From Klebsiella sp. RHBSTW-00484 (GTDB taxonomy: Bacteria; Pseudomonadota; Gammaproteobacteria; Enterobacterales; Enterobacteriaceae): DNA of 64,000 nt. The position numbers and the translations under genes are program-made. Location: positions 868,001-932,000 of the forward strand of contig NZ_CP055481.1 of assembly GCF_013705725.1 (NCBI RefSeq), in the 5' to 3' direction. Numbering within the stretch: the stretch's first letter is position 1; each line of letters opens with the position of its first letter. The notes beneath the pieces are model-generated. The model ran no database searches, was not told the origin of the DNA, and was given only the letters and a program-made list of their open reading frames with translations. This document shows, piece by piece, positions 51,973-64,000 of the stretch.

Positions 51973-51992
51973 CCACGTAAGACGTGGTTTTC
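51973..51992 (+). terminator. Terminator-like hairpin after the STAXI region
   Basis: CCACGT-aag-ACGTGG followed by TTTTC. It could end a non-coding transcript that includes the elements at 51496-51958. Confidence 0.55.
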
Positions 51993-52374
51993 AACGTTTT
52001 ACTACCATCTGACCAACATGTAGCCCGTGTCAGTGCGGTTTTAAAATCACTTTCACATCAACGTAAGCACGACGGGAGGCCGTCTGAACGTTCAACTATC
52101 AGTAAGGAGGAAATCGACTCGGTATCGATGGCGACACTACGAGCAGTAGTGTTGGAGGCAGCTTGACGTAAGTCAGCTCTGCATAAGCAGCAAACAGATC
52201 AGAGATCTGGGGTGCCTCGCAAGAACTCAACAATTCGCCGCCCCGATGCACAGATACCAGTCGAGACGCAGGAAGCGCAACAGCAACCGTGTCGTCGGGG
52301 AATGAATTGCTGGTCTACAGATCCGTCTGCTTCTTTACAAGCAGAGGGACGTGTATGCCTTTGGAGAGAGTGAA
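51993..52374. other. Leader region of the recombinase-like gene
   Basis: Between the hairpin and the recombinase start. A 60-codon frame (51984-52166; SLSHQRKHDGRPSERSTISKEEIDSV) could encode a small protein but has no good ribosome site or family, so I do not call it. An imperfect inverted repeat (CCCCGATGCAC near 52242 with GTGTCGTCGGGG near 52290) lies further right. Confidence 0.4.
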
Positions 52375-53274
52375 ATGTCCAGATTCAGTAAACAGCTGTG
52401 CAAACAACTCGTCACGCTTGCCCGTCAGGGGCGGGGAAGTTATAAAACGGTGGCTGACCGTTCAAGAATCGCAGAACGTTTTTCTGAACGACTGTCTGAA
52501 CTGAATATTCAGATCAGGGACGTAAAACATATCAAAACTTCCCATATTGAAAAGTATATTGAGAGCAGGAAGGCAGATAGTTTATCTCTCAGGACGTTAC
52601 AGAATGAGATGTCTGCTATCCGTTCTGTTTTATTATCAGCAGGAAGAAATAAACTGGCCGATCCCAGTCACATTAACCTGAGTAATCAGGCGCTCGGGAT
52701 TTCTGGTGCTAACCGGGATGGAACTAAACTTCCCATTACAGACGAAAAACTTAATGCTGTGGTCAGTTTTGCCCAAAGAAAAGACGAGGGCGTTGCTCTT
52801 GCTGTGCAACTTTCCCGATATCTTGGATTGAGAACAGAAGAAACCGTTCAGTCTGCAAAGTCTTTAAAGACATGGAGGCAGGCACTGATTAATAATCATG
52901 AGCGTGTCCGTGTTGTTTTCGGGACTAAAGGCGGACGTCCAAGGGAAACGACAGTTTTTAATCGCGAAAAAGTTTTATCAATTCTTGACAAGGCAATTAG
53001 TTATGTCAGTGAACATAACGGAAAACTGATTGATAAACCCTCTCTGCATACCGCTATTGATCGCTACCGTAATATTGTAAGAGAGGCCGGAATGAATGGT
53101 AAAAATGCGCCGCACAGTTTACGTTACGCTTACTCCCGCGATGCTGTAAATCACCATATTAAAAATGGAATGAGTCGCGATGAATCCGAGGCATTAGTTT
53201 CAATGGACCTGGGCCATGGAGATGGTCGGGGGCGTTATATTAAACAAGTTTATTTTCGTAAGGAAACAGAATAG
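52375..53274 (+). CDS. Tyrosine recombinase / integrase-domain protein
   Basis: A 299-residue protein with an N-terminal SAM-like DNA-binding domain (about 25-95) and a C-terminal catalytic domain: Arg153 in GLRTEE, Lys185 in GTKGGRPR, the HxxR box HSLRYAY (His247, Arg250), LGHGDGRGRY (His281), and the tyrosine in YIKQVYF (288 or 293). This is the integrase-domain family common on plasmids and ICEs rather than the tRNA-targeting P4-type integrase (about 400 residues). ATG 52375 has GGAGAG upstream. A terminator follows. It could resolve multimers or recombine at the nearby repeats. Confidence 0.78.
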   Translation: MSRFSKQLCKQLVTLARQGRGSYKTVADRSRIAERFSERLSELNIQIRDVKHIKTSHIEKYIESRKADSLSLRTLQNEMSAIRSVLLSAGRNKLADPSHINLSNQALGISGANRDGTKLPITDEKLNAVVSFAQRKDEGVALAVQLSRYLGLRTEETVQSAKSLKTWRQALINNHERVRVVFGTKGGRPRETTVFNREKVLSILDKAISYVSEHNGKLIDKPSLHTAIDRYRNIVREAGMNGKNAPHSLRYAYSRDAVNHHIKNGMSRDESEALVSMDLGHGDGRGRYIKQVYFRKETE

Positions 53275-53306
53275 ATTGTATCGCTACTGAATTTTCAGGA
53301 TGTACA

Positions 53307-53337
53307 GCCACAGCTCATGCAGGGCTGTGGCTTCTTT
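53307..53337 (+). terminator. Terminator of the recombinase gene
   Basis: Stem GCCACAGC/GCTGTGGC with a 9-base loop, followed by TTCTTT, 30 bases after the stop codon. Confidence 0.75.
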
Positions 53338-53784
53338 AAATTATCAATCAGTAAATTTACATGTTCGAATAGCTTTAATGCTTGATGCGCCAGCAAGTCT
53401 TACTGTTTCATTTATTGACTTTCCGTTTCTGAAAGGATTGATTGTCTCTTTTTTACTTGTTGGATTTATTTTTAATCTGATAATTGTTTTGACATGCAAA
53501 AAAATGTCGTTTCTTTATTCCGGGTGTGTGAGTCATTCGCATTTTTCTTGACAAGATATCCGCAAGTACTGCTGCCAGTGGGGAGTCTGGAGTTGCTGTA
53601 CATGATGATGGGTGAGTTTTACCCGACATGTACGGGTAACTCGCAGTTCCCCACCCATGATAGTTTATAAAGTTATTAATGAATCAAAAATAAAAACCTT
53701 CAGCATGTAATATTGATATTAATATCTTTGACCGCGTCAATATCCATACCTGTAAAATCAGGGGGCAGTATTACCCCGAACTAT
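53338..53784. other. AT-rich gap with a cruciform-forming repeat
   Basis: No supported gene; a frame at 53300-53551 begins inside the terminator and has no ribosome site. At 53605-53661 nested inverted repeats occur: outer ATGATGGGTG/CACCCATGAT (9 of 10) and inner TTACCCG-acatgta-CGGGTAA. Confidence 0.45.
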
Positions 53785-53991
53785 TTATTTCGGCAGGATT
53801 TCTGCTGTGATATGTACTTTATTTCCCATGCGGGCTTCGGTAATTTTATAATACCTGTCACCCTGCTTGTCAGCCTGCTGGCGAATTTTTTCTTCCGTCT
53901 GCTCCAGTGTATCGCCTGTTGCCGTCACGGTTTGAGCACAGACTGAAAAAGGCAGGATTATAGAGAGGAATAACGTCATGATATTTTTCAT
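53785..53991 (-). CDS. DUF1471 (YdgH/BhsA/McbA-like) small periplasmic protein
   Basis: A 68-residue protein with a signal peptide (KNIMTLFLSIILPFSVCAQTVTA). The mature part, GDTLEQTEEKIRQQADKQGDRYYKITEARMGNKVHITAEILPK, is the typical DUF1471 fold: a helix then RYYKITxxxxxNxxHxTAxIxK. Such proteins are linked to stress and biofilm responses in enterobacteria. AAGGG precedes the ATG. It is shorter at the N-terminus than most members but looks complete. Confidence 0.78.
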   Translation of the reverse strand: MKNIMTLFLSIILPFSVCAQTVTATGDTLEQTEEKIRQQADKQGDRYYKITEARMGNKVHITAEILPK

Positions 53992-54126
53992 TGATAATCC
54001 CTTGATTAATAATTAAATGGATGACTTAAGCCAGGCTGCGATATTCTGGGTAATGCTGTCAACCTGTTGATGACTATTTTAATCTGTAGTCATTCAATCC
54101 TTGTAACATCAGGATTGGATTGGCCC

Positions 54127-55032
54127 CTATATTTCCATACACTTTTTATCACTTAACCCATGACTGGTTCGTCGCCGCAGATATTCCCGTGGCGAACGAT
54201 ACCCCAGTGCACTATGCGGATGCCATTCGTTGTAATGTTCGAAGGCCTCCGCAAGGTTCTTTACCGCTGTTAACCCGTCGGGTTTCGGCATGATGCTGAT
54301 GTAATCGCGCTTCATCGTTTTCACGAAGCTCTCTGCCATCCCGTTGCTTTCCGGGCTACGTACCGCCGTATGTTTAGGCTCCAGTCCTACCATTCTGGCG
54401 AACTGACGCGTCTGATAAGAACGGTAGGCTGAACCGTTGTCTGTCAGCCACTCAACTGGGGATGTCGGCAGGCTGTTACCGAAGCGACGCTCCACGGCAC
54501 CCAGCATGACGTCCTGCACGGTTTCACTGTCATATCCACCGTTACTGGCCGCCCAGTAAAGTGCCTCGCGATCGCAACAGTCCAGAGCGAACGTGACCCG
54601 CAGTTTTTCACCGTTATCACAGCTGAACTCGAAGCCGTCAGAGCACCACCGCTGGTTACTTTCTCCAACGGCCACTTTCCCTGTATGCGCCCGCTTCGAT
54701 GGCGGTATTTCCGGTTTACGCTCAAGCAGCAGCGCATTCTGACGCATGATGCGGTATACGCGTTTGGCATTGATCACCGCCATGTCGTCAGTTTCTGATT
54801 GTCTGCGCAGCAGTGCCCATACCCGACGATAACCATAGGTGGGCAGATCGCCGATAACGGTATGGATACGGGCCAGCGCGTCAGTATCATCAGGCTTGCG
54901 CTTGCACCGACGATCCTGCCAGTCCTTCGACCGACGGGCCATGGCATGCAGTTGCGCACGTGAGACCCGGAGGCAACGACTGACAAGGCTTATTCGCCAT
55001 CCTCCGGCAACAAGGGCACGTGCGCTATCCAC
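54127..55032 (-). CDS. insD: IS2 transposase OrfB (InsD)
   Basis: A 301-residue IS3-family catalytic protein with an rve/DDE core: [52 protein letters not shown] and [19 protein letters not shown] (catalytic Asp, Asp, Glu). It is normally made as an OrfAB fusion by -1 frameshifting in the overlap with insC (54990-55032). The sequence appears intact. Confidence 0.92.
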   Translation of the reverse strand: MDSARALVAGGWRISLVSRCLRVSRAQLHAMARRSKDWQDRRCKRKPDDTDALARIHTVIGDLPTYGYRRVWALLRRQSETDDMAVINAKRVYRIMRQNALLLERKPEIPPSKRAHTGKVAVGESNQRWCSDGFEFSCDNGEKLRVTFALDCCDREALYWAASNGGYDSETVQDVMLGAVERRFGNSLPTSPVEWLTDNGSAYRSYQTRQFARMVGLEPKHTAVRSPESNGMAESFVKTMKRDYISIMPKPDGLTAVKNLAEAFEHYNEWHPHSALGYRSPREYLRRRTSHGLSDKKCMEI

Positions 55033-55355
55033 TTTTTTTGTCGGCCATATTCAACGGCTTCTTTTAGCAGCTCGTTTTCCATGGTTTTCTTGCCCAACAG
55101 GCGCTGCAGCTCTTTAATTTGCTTCATCGCAGATGCCAGCTCCGACGCGGGCACAACCTGTTCTCCTGCGGCAACGGCTGTAAGGCTGCCTTCCTGATAC
55201 TGCTTACGCCACAGGAACAGCTGACTGGCAGCAACGCCATGCTGACGGGCGACCAGCGACACGGTCATTCCGGGCTCAAAACTCTGCTGAACAATGGCGA
55301 TTTTTTCCTGAACACTTCGCCGTCTGCGCTTCTCTGGACCTAAAACATCAATCAT
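54990..55355 (-). CDS. insC: IS2 OrfA (InsC)
   Basis: A 121-residue protein starting [26 protein letters not shown], with a helix-turn-helix ([22 protein letters not shown]) and a leucine-zipper-like segment ([24 protein letters not shown]) for oligomerisation. It binds the IS ends and represses. The start at 55355 gives the IS2 InsC length; longer frames run into the terminal region. Confidence 0.9.
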   Translation of the reverse strand: MIDVLGPEKRRRRSVQEKIAIVQQSFEPGMTVSLVARQHGVAASQLFLWRKQYQEGSLTAVAAGEQVVPASELASAMKQIKELQRLLGKKTMENELLKEAVEYGRQKKWIAHVPLLPEDGE

Positions 55356-55557
55356 TCGGACTCCAACGACTAGTCTAAAAACTAGTATTAAGACTATCAC
55401 TAACTTAAGTGATACCAACTGTCTGGAGATTCAGGGGGCCAGTCTAAGGATGATCCTGGTGTCAGTGAAAATACGAAATCAACACGTTGGTATCATTACC
55501 CACCTGTGAACTGACGTCGGCATTTTGAATCTCACTTCGGCGTGCCCCCTCCGAATG

Positions 55558-55586
55558 GCGCAAAACATTTCGTGGTATGGCATGAT
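55558..55586 (+). promoter_or_regulatory. lacI promoter
   Basis: The -35 is GCGCAA (55558-55563) and the -10 is CATGAT (55581-55586) with a 17-base spacer, the arrangement of the weak E. coli lacI promoter. The IS2-like element inserted 112 bases upstream and leaves it intact. Confidence 0.8.
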
Positions 55587-55620
55587 AGCACCCGAAGAGA
55601 GTCAATTCAGGGTGGTAAAT

Positions 55621-56703
55621 GTGAAACCAGTAACGCTATACGATGTCGCAGAGTATGCCGGTGTCTCTTATCAGACCGTTTCCCGCGTGATGAACCAGGC
55701 CAGCCACGTCTCTGCGAAAACGCGGGAAAAGGTGGAAGCGGCGATGGCGCAGCTGAACTACATTCCCAACCGCGTGGCACAACAACTGGCGGGCAAACAG
55801 TCGTTGCTGATTGGCGTTGCTACCTCCAGTCTGGCCCTGCACGCGCCGTCGCAAATTGTCGCGGCGATTAAATCTCGCGCCGATCAACTGGGTGCCAGCG
55901 TGGTGGTGTCGATGGTAGAACGAAGCAGCGTCGAAGCCTGTAAAGCGGCTGTACATAACCTTCTCGCGCAACGCGTCAGTGGTCTGATCATTAACTATCC
56001 GCTGGATGACGAGGATGCCATTGCTGTGGAAGCTGCCTGCGCTAATGTTCCGGCCCTATTTCTTGATGTCTCTGACCAGACTCCCATCAACAGTATTATT
56101 TTTTCCCATGAAGACGGTACGCGACTGGGCGTGGAGCATCTGATCGCATTGGGTCACCAGCAAATCGCGTTGTTAGCCGGTCCATTAAGTTCTGTCTCGG
56201 CGCGTCTGCGTCTGGCGGACTGGCATAAATATCTCACACGCAATCAAATTCATCCGATAGCGGAACGGGAAGGCGACTGGAGTGCCATGTCCGGTTTTCA
56301 ACAAACTATGCAAATGCTGAATGAGGGCATCGTTCCCACTGCGATGCTGGTTGCCAACGATCAGATGGCGCTGGGCGCAATGCGCGCTATTACCGAGTCC
56401 GGGCTGCGCGTTGGTGCGGATATCTCGGTAGTGGGATACGACGATACCGAAGACAGCTCGTGTTATATCCCGCCGTTAACCACCATCAAACAGGATTTTC
56501 GCCTGCTGGGGAAAACTAGCGTGGACCGCTTGCTGAAACTCTCTCAGGGCCAGGCGGTGAAGAGCAATCAGCTGTTGCCCGTCTCACTGGTGAAAAGAAA
56601 AACCACCCTACCGCCCAATACGCAAACCACCTCTCCCCGCACGTTGGCAGATTCCTTAATGCAGCTGGCACGACAAGTTTCCCGACTTGAAAGCGGGCAG
56701 TGA
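55621..56703 (+). CDS. lacI: Lactose operon repressor LacI
   Basis: A 360-residue protein, same length as E. coli LacI and beginning at the same GTG (KPVTLYDVAEYAGVSYQTVSRV). The recognition helix keeps Tyr17, Gln18 and Arg22; residue 24 is Met instead of the Val I know from K-12, with a few further changes (AQLNYIP, RLADWHKY). The inducer-binding core and C-terminal tetramerisation helix (LADSLMQLARQVSRLESGQ) are complete. It should bind the three operators O3, O1 and O2, all present here, and respond to allolactose. Upstream in-frame codons back to 55525 are not part of the gene. Confidence 0.95.
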   Translation: MKPVTLYDVAEYAGVSYQTVSRVMNQASHVSAKTREKVEAAMAQLNYIPNRVAQQLAGKQSLLIGVATSSLALHAPSQIVAAIKSRADQLGASVVVSMVERSSVEACKAAVHNLLAQRVSGLIINYPLDDEDAIAVEAACANVPALFLDVSDQTPINSIIFSHEDGTRLGVEHLIALGHQQIALLAGPLSSVSARLRLADWHKYLTRNQIHPIAEREGDWSAMSGFQQTMQMLNEGIVPTAMLVANDQMALGAMRAITESGLRVGADISVVGYDDTEDSSCYIPPLTTIKQDFRLLGKTSVDRLLKLSQGQAVKSNQLLPVSLVKRKTTLPPNTQTTSPRTLADSLMQLARQVSRLESGQ

Positions 56704-56715
56704 GCGCAACGCAAT

Positions 56716-56716
<1 letters not shown>
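56696..56716 (+). promoter_or_regulatory. lac operator O3
   Basis: GGCAGTGAGCGCAACGCAATT, the E. coli O3 sequence as I recall it, overlapping the end of lacI. Confidence 0.85.
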
Positions 56717-59898
<3,182 letters not shown>

Positions 59899-59904
59899 TA
59901 ATAA

Positions 59905-61203
<1,299 letters not shown>

Positions 61204-61210
61204 GAAATTA

Positions 61211-61242
61211 ATGTCGGATACGGCGCGAGCGCCTTATCCGAC
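61211..61242. repeat. REP-type hairpin between lacY and lacA
   Basis: GTCGGATACGGCG-cgag-CGCCTTATCCGAC is the repetitive extragenic palindrome found at this place in the E. coli lac operon. It can protect or attenuate the mRNA. Confidence 0.8.
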
Positions 61243-61268
61243 CAACTTATCAGGACGGAATGTTAAAA

Positions 61269-61430
61269 ATGAACATGTCGATGACAGAAAAAATAAAAGC
61301 AGGCAAGCTATTTACCGATATGTGCGAAGGCTTACCTGAAAAAAGACTTCGTGGGAAAACATTAATGTATGAGTTCAATCACTCGCATCCATCAGAAGTT
61401 GAAAAAAGGGTAATGACTCCAACTTATTGA
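61269..61430 (+). pseudogene. lacA: lacA cut by IS1
   Basis: The first 47 codons of galactoside acetyltransferase (MNMSMTEKIKAGKLFTDMCEGLPEKRLRGK... to HSHPSEVEKR) run into IS1 at 61409, where six foreign residues and a stop follow. About three quarters of the gene is missing. A few residues differ from K-12 (MSMTEKIKAGK). LacA is dispensable for growth on lactose. Confidence 0.92.
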
Positions 61431-61927
61431 TAGTGTTTTATGTTCAGATAATGCCCGATGACTTTGTCATGCAGCTCCACCGATTTTGAGAGCGACAGCG
61501 ACTTCCGTCCCAGCCGTGCCAGGTGCTGCCTCAGATTCAGGTTATGCCGCTCAATTCGCTGCGTATATCGCTTGCTGATTACGTGCAGCTTTCCCTTCAG
61601 GCGGGATTCATACAGCGGCCAGCCATCCGTCATCCATATCACCACGTCAAAGGGTGATAGCAGGCTCATAAGACGCCCCAGCGTCGCCAGAGTGCGTTCA
61701 CCGAAGACGTGCGCCACAACCGTCCTCCGTATCCTGTCATACGCGTAAAACAGCCAGCGCTGACGTGATTTAGCACCGACGTAGCCCCACTGTTCGTCCA
61801 TTTCAGCGCAGACAATCACATCACTGCCCGGTTGTATGCGCGAGGTTACCGACTGCGGCCTGAGTTTTTTAAGTGACGTAAAACCGTGTTGAGGCCAACG
61901 CCCATAATGCGTGCACTGGCGCGACAT
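61424..61927 (-). CDS. insB: IS1 InsB (transposase part, InsAB')
   Basis: The 167-residue IS1 InsB frame with the DDE-type catalytic domain ([66 protein letters not shown]). It is intact here, unlike the copy at 26191-26924. Functional transposase is the InsAB' fusion formed by -1 frameshifting. Confidence 0.92.
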   Translation of the reverse strand: MSRQCTHYGRWPQHGFTSLKKLRPQSVTSRIQPGSDVIVCAEMDEQWGYVGAKSRQRWLFYAYDRIRRTVVAHVFGERTLATLGRLMSLLSPFDVVIWMTDGWPLYESRLKGKLHVISKRYTQRIERHNLNLRQHLARLGRKSLSLSKSVELHDKVIGHYLNIKHYQ

Positions 61928-62121
61928 CCGACGCCATTCATGGCCATATCAATGATTTTCTGGTGCGTACCGGGCTGAGAGGCGGTGTAAGTGAACTGTA
62001 GTTGCCATGTTTTACGGCAATGAGAGCAGAGATAGCGCTGATGTCCGGCAGTGCTTTTGCCGTTACGCACCACGCCTTCAGTAGCGGAGCAGGAAGGACA
62101 TCTGATGGAAATGGAAGCCAC
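61846..62121 (-). CDS. insA: IS1 InsA
   Basis: The 91-residue InsA ([20 protein letters not shown]), same protein as at 26246-26521. It overlaps insB by 82 bases, the region containing the frameshift site. DNA-binding repressor of IS1. Confidence 0.93.
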   Translation of the reverse strand: MASISIRCPSCSATEGVVRNGKSTAGHQRYLCSHCRKTWQLQFTYTASQPGTHQKIIDMAMNGVGCRASARIMGVGLNTVLRHLKNSGRSR

Positions 62122-62203
62122 GCAAGCACCTTAAAATCACCATCATACACTAAATCAGTAAGTTGGCAGCATTACCAGAGACGGCATCTGATTAAAAAAT
62201 AGC

Positions 62204-62241
62204 CTTAACGTACAATAATTTTCGATATCCAAACTGACCCC
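62204..62241 (-). repeat. 38-bp terminal inverted repeat of a Tn3-family transposon
   Basis: Read on the minus strand it is exactly 38 bases, beginning GGGGTCAGTTTGG and ending TTGTACGTTAAG, the GGGG...TAAG form of Tn3-family ends. Its outer end points right, into the uvrA fragment, and its inner side is cut off 27 bases further left by IS1. It is a transposon end whose body was deleted. Confidence 0.75.
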
Positions 62242-62640
62242 ATATAACCCGGCGTCATTTTTTTCCTGACGGCTTCGCGCGTATCTTCCGGACTCAGTCC
62301 CGGGAAAACCGGTACCGTGGGGGTGTCTTCGGTAAAAAGGATCCGCTGACGGTCTTCCGCTGGCAGATTTTTCCAGGGAGTGTCGATGTCATACCCCAGC
62401 GTCACCAGAATATCCCGCAGATTCTGTCCGTGCCAGGCCGGGGGCCAGGAAGCAATAGCCCTTTCACGGATACTAAGTGAAGGATCGGGCACCATCAGTG
62501 TTTCAGTTACCTCATAGATATGGCCCAGACAATGGCAAGAAGGGCATGCCCCCTGCGGCGTGTTGGGAGAAAAATCCTCGGCATACAGCATCGGCTGTCC
62601 GGCAAGATAAGCGCCCGCCCGTGAGTACATAGACGGCAGG
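62242..62640 (-). pseudogene. Fragment of a UvrA-paralogue gene
   Basis: On the minus strand the frame reads [50 protein letters not shown] and WPPAWHGQNLRDILVTLGYDIDTPWKNLP, the zinc-finger and insertion region of UvrA-like ABC ATPases. These paralogues occur on plasmids and are not the housekeeping UvrA. About 130 residues remain of some 800 or more. The 3' side is interrupted by the Tn3-family end (PGYMG, then foreign sequence) and the 5' side joins an IS3-family gene near 62640. Confidence 0.8.
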
Positions 62641-62916
62641 CGAGCTGTGTTACGCAGTCAGGTTCTGGAACTGCATAACATCAGCCATGGCTCTGCTGGC
62701 GCAAGAAGTATCGCCATCATGGCAACCCTGAGAGACTTCAAAATGGGACGCTGGCTTGCTGGCAGGCTCATGAAAGAACTGGGGCTGGTGAGTTGTCAGC
62801 AGCCTACCCACCGGTATAAACGTGGTGGTCATGAACACATCGTTATCCCGAATCACCTTGAGCGACAGTTCGCAGTGACAGAACCTACCAAGTGTGGTGT
62901 GGCGATGTGACGTATA
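62641..62916 (+). pseudogene. IS3-family OrfB 5' part, frameshifted and split by a group II intron
   Basis: It reads [60 protein letters not shown] and [13 protein letters not shown], the OrfB region before the DDE core. A one-base deletion near 62888 (an expected AACCAA is ACCAA) shifts the frame. In the right frame, CGDVTY follows and is then cut by the intron at 62916. It is the same type of IS as the fragment at 44296-44770. Confidence 0.78.
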
Positions 62917-64000
62917 GTGTGCCCGGAGTTCAGGGCGAGCATGGACGCTCAAATGAACCACGAGTCTGTCTGGAATATTGAACCGGTAACTCACGATGAG
63001 AAACCCAACAATCCCACCGGGTGTGACGGTGGAGAACCTGAGCGGCAGTGACCTGCGGCATGCCCGCAGGGTGATGTAACCCGCTGACAACGGGGATTGA
63101 GGCGAGATCACTAAGCCGAGATGATCCTCAAGGTTAAGTACTGATAGGCTGAAGAACATGAACCCGTTAATCCGCCTCTGTGGGTTGAAAACGTCACCAC
63201 GGCCTACGTGATCTAACAGGCCGTGCAGGAGGAACTGGCAGTGATAAGTAAGCACCGCCGGTCGAAGGTGTTTTGACATGTATGCGAAACACCGGGGCAG
63301 CAGCGTCTATCACGCTCGCGTTGCTGACTTCTGCCGACTTGCGGCAAGCAAGGATAAAGAGTGCGACGGGCAGCCTCCTCAGTATGTCTGAGTCCAGGCA
63401 GGTAAACCGGGGAAGGTCAGCGACGGATGTTAAGGGGGCATGGCTCCGATGACGCGCTGGCTGGCGGAGCTTCCGTAGTAGTCCGCGATGGGGAAAGCCC
63501 ATTACATGGCGAAGGGAAGCAGTTTGAATGTGTTTGCGACGTGAATTAACTGACCTAACGAGGTGAAGACCTTTGATAATCAGCGAAATGCAACGCAAGC
63601 TTGCCACATGGGCAGCCACCGACCCGTCCCGACGGATTGAACGGCTGCTGCGTCTGATAACACAACCAGAATGGCTGGCTGAAGCCGCGCGGATCACGCT
63701 TTCATCAAAGGGGGCGCATACCCCCGGTGTTGATGGCGTGAACAAAACAATGCTACAGGCCAGACTGGCTGTTGAGCTGCAAATCCTCAGGGATGAATTA
63801 CTCTCAGGTCACTACCAGCCCTTGCCCGCCAGACGGGTTTACATCCCTAAAAGCAACGGCAAACTGCGACCACTGGGTATCCCCGCGTTGCGGGATCGTA
63901 TTGTTCAGCGGGCCATGCTGATGGCGATGGAGCCGATATGGGAAAGTGATTTTCATACACTCTCGTATGGCTTCCGGCCTGAACGCAGTGTCCACCACGC
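62917..64000 (+). mobile_element. Group II intron, 5' part (runs off the window)
   Basis: It begins GTGTGCCCGG, fitting the GUGYG 5' end of group II introns, and shows some 650 bases of GC-rich structured RNA before its reverse transcriptase gene. The insertion site is inside the IS3-family transposase gene, after GATGTGACGTATA. The 3' end (domains IV-VI) is outside the window. Confidence 0.85.
63573..64000 (+). CDS. ltrA: Group II intron reverse transcriptase/maturase (5' part)
   Basis: The first 142 codons are present. They read QRKLATWAATDPSRRIERLLRLI, then the RT motifs: GAHTPGVDGVNKTMLQARL (RT-0/1), VYIPKSNGKLRPLGIPALRDRIVQRAMLMAMEPIWESDFHTLSYGFRPERS (RT-1/2). It resembles E. coli intron-encoded proteins. 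The start is taken as TTG 63573, seven bases after AGGTG; ATG 63588 lies in the same frame. The protein splices the intron RNA and drives retrohoming. Confidence 0.88.
   Translation, partial: MIISEMQRKLATWAATDPSRRIERLLRLITQPEWLAEAARITLSSKGAHTPGVDGVNKTMLQARLAVELQILRDELLSGHYQPLPARRVYIPKSNGKLRPLGIPALRDRIVQRAMLMAMEPIWESDFHTLSYGFRPERSVHH

Larger units (their letters stand above)
54116..55446 (-). mobile_element. IS2-like insertion sequence, complete
   Basis: It is 1331 bp, the length of IS2, with ends TGGATTGGCCCC on the left and GGGGGCCAGTCTA on the right. A perfect 5-bp target duplication AGGAT flanks it (54111-54115 and 55447-55451). Two overlapping transposase genes lie inside. Confidence 0.93.
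61409..62176 (-). mobile_element. IS1, full length, without target duplication
   Basis: 768 bp with both IS1 ends (GGTAATGACTCC at the left; GCAGCATTACC at the right). The flanks do not match (TGAAAAAAG left, AGAGACGGC right). So IS1 did not simply insert here: it made an adjacent deletion or recombined, joining lacA to Tn3-family sequence. Confidence 0.93.

Noticed and set aside
51984..52166. 60-codon frame before the recombinase gene
   Set aside because: It overlaps a terminator-like hairpin and has no good ribosome site; described only as part of the leader region.
53300..53551. 83-codon hydrophobic frame after the recombinase gene
   Set aside because: It starts inside a terminator hairpin, has no ribosome site and matches nothing recognisable.
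55525..55620. N-terminal extension of LacI
   Set aside because: The region contains the lacI promoter (GCGCAA/CATGAT); the known start is the GTG at 55621.
62650..63745. Long minus-strand frames across the IS3 fragment and group II intron
   Set aside because: They are antisense to structured intron RNA and the transposase fragment; open only because of GC-rich composition.

Overview
The window is enterobacterial DNA (Enterobacteriaceae; I cannot fix the genus). The left 4.4 kb is host chromosome: a cystathionine beta-synthase gene cut by the window edge, a DASS-family anion transporter and a small DUF1090 protein. At 4469-4517 lies the 3' end of a tRNA-Phe gene followed on the minus strand by its terminator. 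This is the attachment-site copy left when an integrative conjugative element (ICE) inserted. Everything to the right, to base 64000, is that ICE. Its right end, relaxase, own integrase and intact tRNA-Phe are not in the window.

The ICE belongs to the PFGI-1 / SPI-7 / ICEHin1056 class. Bases 4577-16693 hold the maintenance module: ParA, DnaB helicase, ParB, DUF2786, DUF2857, an STY4528-type replication protein, a PFL_4669-type protein, a lipoprotein, topoisomerase III, an STY4534/DUF3577 protein and SSB. Two non-coding signals stand out in it: a cluster of palindromes inside the STY4528-type gene, and a structured element between topB and the DUF3577 gene that I assign to the STAXI motif. A DUF4160/DUF2442 pair (possible toxin-antitoxin) follows ssb.

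The mating-pair and coupling genes run from 17369 to 43698, all on the plus strand: PilL-like lipoprotein, lytic transglycosylase, PFL_4695, TraD, TIGR03747, RAQPRD, TIGR03758/03745/03750/03746/03749/03752, lipoprotein TIGR03751, the VirB4/TraC ATPase, TIGR03757/03756/03755 and TraG-N. Two cargo slots interrupt this module. One (24.8-28.6 kb) has an IS110-family element, a nucleotidyltransferase gene broken by IS1 and a P-loop kinase-like gene. The other (37.4-38.8 kb) is an AT-rich cassette of HNH nuclease, a gene with an in-frame amber codon, and a small nucleotidyltransferase.

After traG comes a mosaic accessory region: a small membrane protein; IS3 and IS30 transposase scraps; a complete type II CBASS anti-phage operon (Cap5 HNH-SAVED, CD-NTase, Cap2 E1/E2, Cap3 JAMM protease) with a convergent DEDDh exonuclease; a decayed CPBP protease gene; a second, two-unit STAXI element next to a tyrosine-recombinase-like gene; a DUF1471 protein; an intact IS2-like element with target duplication; an E. 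coli-type lac operon (lacI, lacZ, lacY, all three operators) whose lacA is cut by IS1; a Tn3-family terminal repeat inside a uvrA-paralogue fragment; and a group II intron inside an IS3-family transposase gene, running off the window.

Taken together, this is a self-transmissible island whose backbone provides partition, replication and type IV secretion. Its cargo offers phage defence and lactose use.
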